Source of the DNA: SIRX01 sp965213905
Lineage (GTDB): Bacteria > Actinomycetota > Rubrobacteria > Rubrobacterales > Rubrobacteraceae
Direction of reading: 5' to 3'
NCBI GenBank assembly: GCA_965213905.1
Contig: OZ243922.1
Span: 1,736,001-1,800,000 of the forward strand
Length of the DNA stretch: 64,000 nt
The notes below the pieces were generated by a model. The model made no database searches. It saw nothing but the letters and a program-made list of their open reading frames with translations, and was not told the DNA's origin. This document shows, piece by piece, positions 60,234-64,000 of the stretch. Position 1 is the first letter of the stretch; each line of letters opens with the position of its first letter. Made by a program: the position numbers and the translations under genes.

Positions 60234-60403
60234 AAGAGCGGTTAGTATCTCATCCTCGCATGAAAAAGGCAAACTCGAAGCAGCTATATCCCCCAAAATA
60301 AAGAGAAACTTTTATATTATGGGCTACTATGTGAACATTACAGTTACCCTAAATATGTTGGTAGTATATAGTTCATGCTGCAAGCGATCAGGGAAGACAG
60401 TAG

Positions 60404-61477
60404 GTGACTGAAGAACAAAATTATGAGCAGATCTTAGCGGAAGCTGCTAACAAAGTTGCTGAAAAGCTAGACGCAGATGTGTTGCTCTACAACGGCGACA
60501 TAGATTCACGGTGGGACCCTGACACCATGTTGATTGATATGTGCAATGACATGGTTAAGCGAAAGAACGTCGTGCTGATATTGGTGACTTATGGCGGCAG
60601 TCCACATATCGCTTATCGCATAGCTCGTTGTCTGCAACAAAGGTACGAGCGTGTCACAGTCTTCATCTCTGGTGTTTGTATGAGTGCCGGAACTCTCATC
60701 ACGCTTGGAGCTACGGATATAATTATGTCCGACCACGGGCGGCTAGGACCTTTGGATGTGCAGGTTTACACGCCAGACGAGCTCTTTGAGTATGGTTCGG
60801 GCTTGGCAGTTACAGAGGCAATGGACAGTTTAGAGCAAAAAGCGTTTGAGACATTCGAAGACACGCTTTTGGAGCTAAAGATGCAGAGCCGTGGACAAAT
60901 TACTTCCAAAACTGCAATGGAAATTGCCACTAACTTGACTACCGGCTTGTTTAGGCCGATATATGAACAAATAGACCCACTAAGGCTCGGGGAGATAGCG
61001 CGTGAGATGCGGGTAGCAGAAGAATACGGTACCCGCCTTGCTAGTGTGTCGCAAAATCTGAAAAGGGACACGTTGCGGAAGCTAGTAGCAGGCTATTCTT
61101 CTCACAGTTTTGTTATAGACCGCCAAGAGGCAGAACAGTTGTTTGAAAACATTAGGAGGCCCACGCTTGAAGAAGACTCTTTAGCTGATGTTTTAGAAGA
61201 GCTATCGAGAGAGCCTTACACGCTAGGTCCAACTGAGCCTTATCCAAAACCATTAGTTTTCTACCTTTCGACGCCTCTGAAAAAGGAAGGGAAAGGAGAT
61301 TATGGAGCGCAGGAAGGAGCGAACGGAGATGAAGCAGAAAACAATAGGAGAGATACAGAGAGAGAACAAGAAGAAGTTAGATCGACTATTGGAGATCAGG
61401 AGGGAAACCTTGCCCACGAAGCATCAGAGAATGGGAAGGAAGTTGGGCAAGCAACTCCCCAGCCCGAGTCATCGTGA
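60404..61477 (+). CDS. SDH-family Clp-fold serine proteinase-like protein
   Basis: The 357-residue protein matches the SDH/ClpP-like family (PF01972 type): VTYGGSPHIAYRIARCL, GVCMSAGTLITLGATDIIMSDHGRLGPLDVQ with the likely nucleophile S94 (MSAG). Such proteins are soluble relatives of SppA/ClpP and are often found on mobile or defence-related DNA. Codon use is AT-rich compared with the neighbours, a sign of transfer. The start is GTG 60404. The last 60 residues are low-complexity, polar and lie over another open frame, so this tail may be less constrained. Confidence 0.75.
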   Translation: MTEEQNYEQILAEAANKVAEKLDADVLLYNGDIDSRWDPDTMLIDMCNDMVKRKNVVLILVTYGGSPHIAYRIARCLQQRYERVTVFISGVCMSAGTLITLGATDIIMSDHGRLGPLDVQVYTPDELFEYGSGLAVTEAMDSLEQKAFETFEDTLLELKMQSRGQITSKTAMEIATNLTTGLFRPIYEQIDPLRLGEIAREMRVAEEYGTRLASVSQNLKRDTLRKLVAGYSSHSFVIDRQEAEQLFENIRRPTLEEDSLADVLEELSREPYTLGPTEPYPKPLVFYLSTPLKKEGKGDYGAQEGANGDEAENNRRDTEREQEEVRSTIGDQEGNLAHEASENGKEVGQATPQPESS

Positions 61478-61523
61478 GGACTTCAATCGGTTGTTAGAGG
61501 AGCTAGCCGAAAGTTCCAGATGA
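61302..61523 (+). CDS. Small basic protein overlapping the proteinase gene
   Basis: The 73-residue basic, helical protein (MERRKERTEMKQKTIGEIQ...) has a good AAAGGAG ribosome site ahead of ATG 61302. It overlaps the 3' end of the proteinase gene by 176 bases in another frame and ends just before a strong terminator. I do not recognise it. Coding quality looks better here than in the overlapping tail of the proteinase gene. It may be a partner of the Clp-fold protein. Confidence 0.55.
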   Translation: MERRKERTEMKQKTIGEIQRENKKKLDRLLEIRRETLPTKHQRMGRKLGKQLPSPSHREDFNRLLEELAESSR

Positions 61524-61591
61524 GCTTACGCAGTTGCTGAAAAATTGTTAAACTAATTATCAACAACGCCGAGGTTAGTAGCCTCGGCCAG

Positions 61592-61619
61592 ACGCCCCTC
61601 ACGAGGGGCGTTTCTTTTT
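61592..61619 (+). terminator. Rho-independent terminator
   Basis: ACGCCCCT-CACG-AGGGGCGT is a perfect 8-bp stem followed by TTCTTTTT. A second stem GCCGAGG / CCTCGGC (61568-61574 with 61582-61588) lies just upstream. It closes the AT-rich island's operon. Confidence 0.9.
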
Positions 61620-61654
61620 GCTCTAACTTGCACTCCTGACCTACTATCCGAGGT

Positions 61655-62611
61655 CTATCTAGCCGTCTTCTGCGCAACCTCGACGGCTACGGTCCAGTCG
61701 GCGTACTTCTCCCACTCGCCTCTGGCGGCCTTGAAGTACAACTCTTGCAGACGCTCCGCGATAGGTCCCATTTCGCCAGTACCAACTTCTCGGTCGTCCA
61801 CCTGGACTATTGGGGCGATCTGGAACCCCGTGCCGCTCAGGAAAACCTCGTCGGCGGCGTAGAGCTCCGTCCGGTCCACGTCGCGCTGCAGGGTCGGCAT
61901 GTCGAGCTCGTTCTCCGCCAGCTCCATAACGGCGTCGCGGGTGATGCCTTCGAGGATGTCCGCCGTTACCGGCGGCGTGATGAGTTGGCCCTTGCGAACG
62001 AGAAAGATGTTTGCCGCGCTGGCTTCGGAGACGCTGCCGTCCTGGGTTAGGAAGATGGCGTCGTCGTAGCCGGCGCGATGGGCCTCGTCTACGGCGAGGG
62101 CCGTGTTGATGTACGAACCGGTACATTTGGCCCGGGCCGGGATAGCGTTGTCCGAGGTCCGACGCCAGGAGGAGACACACGCCTTAAGGCCGGATAGCTC
62201 CACGTAGTTGCCCATCGGGACGGTGTAGATGGAGAGCTGGGACTCACCCCTCAGGTTGACCCCGACCGCCTCGTTTGCCTTGTAGGCCAGCGGCCGGATG
62301 TAGGTGTCCTGCTGCGGGGCGTTTCTACGCAGGATCTCCAACGTGACGTCGCACAGCTCGTCTATGGTGTTGGGCAACTCTATCCGCAACATCCGGCAGG
62401 ATTTCTCGAACCGCTCGTAGTGCTCGCGCAGCTTTAGGACTTGCAGCGTGCCCCGGTTCTCGTTCCAGTACCCCCGGATGCCCTCGAAGACGCCGGTCCC
62501 GTAGTTCAGGGCGTGGGTGGCGGGGGAGAGGCGAACGTCGCCCAGCTTGACGATCTCGCCGTCGTGGTAGCACCACTCCGCGTCGGAGGCGGCGAATGCT
62601 TTCTGGCCCAT
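61655..62611 (-). CDS. ilvE: Branched-chain amino acid aminotransferase
   Basis: IlvE is a PLP enzyme moving amino groups between glutamate and the keto acids of leucine, isoleucine and valine. The 318-residue fold-type IV protein has YGTGVFEGIRGYW, IRPLAYKANEAVGVN, the PLP Lys in RAKCTGSYINTALAVDEA, DGSVSEASAANIFLV and EVFLSGTGFQIAPI. ATG 62611 shares one base with the ilvC stop (TAATG). It ends the ACT-ilvC-ilvE operon. Confidence 0.95.
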   Translation of the reverse strand: MGQKAFAASDAEWCYHDGEIVKLGDVRLSPATHALNYGTGVFEGIRGYWNENRGTLQVLKLREHYERFEKSCRMLRIELPNTIDELCDVTLEILRRNAPQQDTYIRPLAYKANEAVGVNLRGESQLSIYTVPMGNYVELSGLKACVSSWRRTSDNAIPARAKCTGSYINTALAVDEAHRAGYDDAIFLTQDGSVSEASAANIFLVRKGQLITPPVTADILEGITRDAVMELAENELDMPTLQRDVDRTELYAADEVFLSGTGFQIAPIVQVDDREVGTGEMGPIAERLQELYFKAARGEWEKYADWTVAVEVAQKTAR

Positions 62612-63609
62612 TATCCTTCGCCCCCTTCACCCTCGGAGACCAGTGCCCGCAGGTCGTCGCCGACCTTCGCGACCTGGGTCTCGGCTTGCCGACGGCGCAT
62701 GGCGAGGAAGCTCGCCGCCCCCGCCTTGTTCTCCAGCACCCAGTCGCGGGCGAACTTGCCGTTCTGGATGTCGGCGAGTACCTCGCGCATCCGGTCTTTT
62801 ACGCCGTCGTCTATGAGGCGCGGGCCGGAGACGTAGTCGCCGTACTCGGCGGTGTTCGAGATGGAGTAGCGCATCTGGGCCAGGCCGCCCTCGTAGATGA
62901 GGTCCACGATCAGCTTCAGCTCGTTGACGCACTCGTAATACGCGAGCTCCGGCTGATACCCGGCCTCGACGAGCGTATCGAACCCGGCGGTCAACAGCGC
63001 CGTAAGGCCGCCGCACAAAACCGCCTGCTCCCCGAAGAGGTCCGTCTCCGTCTCCTCAGCGAAGGTCGTCTCGATGATCCCGGCCCGTCCACTCCCGATC
63101 CCACGGGCGTAGGAGAGGATGATGTCCCGCGCCTGCCCCGAAGCGTCGTTCTGGACCGCGAAGAGCGCGGGCATCCCGTTGCCTTCCTCGTAGAGTCGGC
63201 GCAGAACGTGGCCTGGTCCCTTCGGCGCCACGAGGCCCAGGTCAACTTCTTCGGGGACCTGGATCTGGTTGAAGTGGATGTTGAAACCGTGGGCGAAAAG
63301 CATCAGTTTGCCCTCGGAGAGATTAGGCTCCACCTCGCTCTCGTAGATGGCGGGCTGCTTCTCGTCCGGCAGCAGCATCATTATGACGTCCGCCCAACTC
63401 ACGGCGTCAGCGATGGTCGCGACGCCTAGCCCCGCGTCTTCGGCCTTTTGCCAACTGGGGCTACCTTTGTAGAGGCCGACCGCCACGTCACAGCCGGACT
63501 CTTTGAGGTTCAGCGCGTGGGCGTGACCCTGGCTGCCGTAGCCCAGGATGGCGACTTTCTTCTGCGTAATTTCGTTGCCAATATCCGACTCGCGGTATAC
63601 CCGGGCCAT
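62611..63609 (-). CDS. ilvC: Ketol-acid reductoisomerase
   Basis: IlvC isomerises and reduces acetolactate to dihydroxyisovalerate with NADPH and Mg2+. The 332-residue class I enzyme has VAILGYGSQGHAHALNL, a cofactor loop GLYKGSPSW with Ser residues that fit NADPH, LVAPKGPGHVLR, FAEETETDLFGEQAVLCGG (metal-binding Asp/Glu) and YECVNELKLIVDLIYEGG. ATG 63609 follows the ACT-protein stop directly (TAGATG) with GGAG ahead. Confidence 0.95.
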   Translation of the reverse strand: MARVYRESDIGNEITQKKVAILGYGSQGHAHALNLKESGCDVAVGLYKGSPSWQKAEDAGLGVATIADAVSWADVIMMLLPDEKQPAIYESEVEPNLSEGKLMLFAHGFNIHFNQIQVPEEVDLGLVAPKGPGHVLRRLYEEGNGMPALFAVQNDASGQARDIILSYARGIGSGRAGIIETTFAEETETDLFGEQAVLCGGLTALLTAGFDTLVEAGYQPELAYYECVNELKLIVDLIYEGGLAQMRYSISNTAEYGDYVSGPRLIDDGVKDRMREVLADIQNGKFARDWVLENKAGAASFLAMRRRQAETQVAKVGDDLRALVSEGEGGEG

Positions 63610-64000
63610 CTAAACTCCTCCGTTCCCCGGCCGGACCAGCGGCCCCAGCCGGACTATGTCTTCTACTTCGTCTCCCAACTCCGAGAGCCAGTTTTCTAGT
63701 TCTTCCGGTTCCCCAGACGCCACGACCGTGCCGTCGTTCTCGTGCGCCTTGATACCGTTCCGCTCCGCCGCCTCACGCCAATCGCCGTTCGACTTGATCA
63801 GCGCGACCTCCAGGCCTTCGTCCACCGGAGTAACTTCGTACACGTCTTCGAGGACGGAGAGGAGCATGGTGTAGCGGCGGGCCATTTCGGGGGCGCAGTC
63901 GAGCAGGATGGTGGCGCGCATCCCCTCGCCGTCGCGGCCCAACGTGAAGCCCGCGACCGGCATCCGCTTGTTCTGCAGGGTCATCAGGAAGCGATTCAGG
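63610..64000 (-). CDS. ACT-domain protein, probable acetolactate synthase small-subunit-like (5' end off window)
   Basis: The frame is open to the window edge, so the start is outside or at ATG 63984. The visible part (LNRFLMTLQNKRMPVAGFTL, RATILLDCAPEMARRYTMLL, LEDVYEVTPVDE) looks like an ACT fold of the IlvM type more than IlvH/IlvN, followed by a C-terminal tail. Directly upstream of ilvC, it probably regulates or completes acetolactate synthase, whose large-subunit gene should lie beyond the edge. Family assignment is tentative. Confidence 0.6.
   Translation of the reverse strand, partial: LNRFLMTLQNKRMPVAGFTLGRDGEGMRATILLDCAPEMARRYTMLLSVLEDVYEVTPVDEGLEVALIKSNGDWREAAERNGIKAHENDGTVVASGEPEELENWLSELGDEVEDIVRLGPLVRPGNGGV

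Noticed and set aside
1..64000. tRNA, rRNA, CRISPR arrays and insertion sequences
   Set aside because: I looked through the intergenic stretches by eye and saw no cloverleaf, spaced direct repeats or transposase; gene content accounts for almost all the sequence.

Overview
The window looks like chromosome from a high-GC actinobacterium, most likely Rubrobacter or a close relative. The basis is the mix of high GC with frequent ATA isoleucine codons, many GTG/TTG starts, several genes starting 6-7 nt behind a -10 box (leaderless), and a very large trehalose/glycogen locus. The genus is an inference from gene content and codon style; no database search was possible. I found no rRNA, tRNA, CRISPR array or insertion sequence.

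Region 1 (1-22.6 kb) is alpha-glucan and trehalose metabolism. One operon holds glgE, a fused treS-maltokinase gene and glgB (the GlgE pathway: trehalose to maltose to maltose-1-P to branched glucan). A second holds glgX, treZ and treY (glucan to trehalose). A Phd-like/PIN toxin-antitoxin pair sits between them. A class E-type sortase, a LacI regulator with tandem operators, an LLM flavin oxidoreductase, a GH13 alpha-glucosidase and an MFS transporter follow. Degenerate heptanucleotide arrays (GCTGANN)n lie in four intergenic spots here.

Region 2 (22.6-35.7 kb) is mixed: a GntR regulator with GTCCTA/TAGGAC operators and small unknown proteins, RtcB RNA ligase, an EamA exporter, a sulfotransferase, a GT2, AzlCD, a family A DNA polymerase without a 5' nuclease domain, an M50-CBS protease, a BtuF-like protein and an NAD-dependent epimerase.

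Region 3 (35.7-45.4 kb, minus strand) is the most novel part: nine genes joined by overlaps or gaps of 2-3 nt. In order they encode an inositol-3-phosphate synthase-like protein, an HD-like protein, a methyltransferase, a Gfo/Idh/MocA oxidoreductase, a rubredoxin/metallo-beta-lactamase fusion, a YcaO protein, a sugar-phosphate-isomerase-like TIM barrel, a GT4 glycosyltransferase and a PIG-L deacetylase. This looks like a dedicated pathway to a modified, possibly sulfur-containing or amide-activated inositol glycoside. I know of no described pathway with this set.

Region 4 (45.6-54.1 kb) has housekeeping and accessory genes: an epimerase, a TPR protein, a thioesterase, an aldo/keto reductase, a solitary DpnA-like methylase, a phosphoesterase, a K+ channel, a sugar-permease remnant and a sugar porter.

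Region 5 (54.4-64.0 kb) is branched-chain amino acid synthesis: leuA, a HExxH protein, a cyclase, leuB and cimA in one operon behind an apparent leucine attenuator with a CTA-containing leader peptide; and an ACT protein, ilvC and ilvE in another. An AT-rich island with a Clp-fold proteinase and an overlapping small gene lies between them.
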